Origin: Hydrogenophaga sp. PAMC20947
GTDB taxonomy: Bacteria; Pseudomonadota; Gammaproteobacteria; Burkholderiales; Burkholderiaceae_C
Reading direction: 5' to 3'
DNA length: 64,000 nt
Assembly: GCF_004795855.1 (NCBI RefSeq)
Contig: NZ_CP039252.1
Span: 2,170,001-2,234,000 of the forward strand
Both the position numbers and the translations under genes were made by a program. Shown here one piece after another: positions 63,792 to 64,000 of the stretch (positions are counted from its first letter, which is position 1; each line of letters opens with the position of its first letter). The notes beneath the pieces are model-generated. The model had not been told where the DNA came from, searched no databases, and saw nothing but the letters and a program-made list of their open reading frames with translations.

Positions 63792-64000
63792 GTGCAACTG
63801 AATCAACACCAGCTCGCCAGCCATCCCGTTCTGGATCCGAACGCGCTTCGCAGGGGTTGTGCAGCGCTTACCCCTGTGTTCTATTTCAATAGGTTCATCA
63901 CCCGGAAAGCGCTGGGAGACTGGCATTGGCTCGCGGCTGCACAATCCGCATCTTCATGGGGCACTGATGCTGAGGGCCCTATTCCAAGAAATGACCCTTG
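63792..64000. other. Right window edge, no gene seen
   Basis: 209 bases with no supported gene. Open frames here are short, on the opposite strand of the Mrr-like gene or without features. Confidence 0.4.

Noticed and set aside
1..64000. tRNA genes, CRISPR arrays, riboswitches
   Set aside because: I looked for T-loop patterns, regularly spaced repeats and known leader motifs and found none I could support by eye. A covariance-model scan would be decisive.

Overview
The window is GC-rich, densely coded bacterial chromosome. The proteins (a MutS/Anbu pair, a CheV, LytS/LytTR and DUF924 genes, a YjjJ-like HipA protein, GlnRS with a beta-proteobacterial N-terminal insert, a Cys-less QueD-like protein) point to Burkholderiales, most likely Comamonadaceae, perhaps close to Hydrogenophaga. 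This is a judgement from recalled protein families, not a search. I saw no tRNA, rRNA, CRISPR array or intact insertion sequence.

Layout. 1-471: 5' end of a leftward two-partner-secretion exoprotein, cut by the window edge. 961-9721: mutS, Anbu proteasome-like hydrolase and alpha/beta hydrolase, then a PAS histidine kinase, an MFS transporter and uppP. 9831-15952: a lipoprotein, a rightward membrane-protein group that leads into a LytS/LytTR two-component pair, and small envelope genes. 16403-19635: HipA/YjjJ-type kinase and glnS.

19635-27240 is the accessory island. It opens with an AT-rich, translationally coupled pair: a pentapeptide-repeat protein with a channel-like membrane end, and a Pol-beta-type nucleotidyltransferase. 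It continues with an HKD phosphodiesterase, small AT-rich membrane proteins, an NYN-LOTUS protein and a NERD-SF1 helicase whose 3' end is duplicated about 1.4 kb away. The coupled pair is my best candidate for an undescribed system.

27500-47943 is a looser region of single genes, many of them small secreted or membrane proteins (dienelactone hydrolase, diheme cytochrome c, glutathione peroxidase, Crp/Fnr regulator, YHS protein, CheV, fasciclin, two ZIP transporters, BON lipoprotein, second NYN protein). At least six decayed remnants of an IS110-type transposase 3' end, all in one orientation, lie between 22.6 and 45.5 kb. A ~118-bp sequence carrying a perfect DnaA box occurs twice (29.2 and 32.1 kb).

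48136-64000 is more metabolic: a carboxyethylornithine-synthase-like dehydrogenase and a TPP enzyme 3 kb apart, MipA-type porin, rhodanese, queE-queD (queuosine precursor synthesis), an RluE-type pseudouridine synthase, an M14 peptidase, a DUF3014 protein, an EcsC-like protein, a PPOX-type flavoprotein and an Mrr-like protein that appears to have lost its catalytic lysine.
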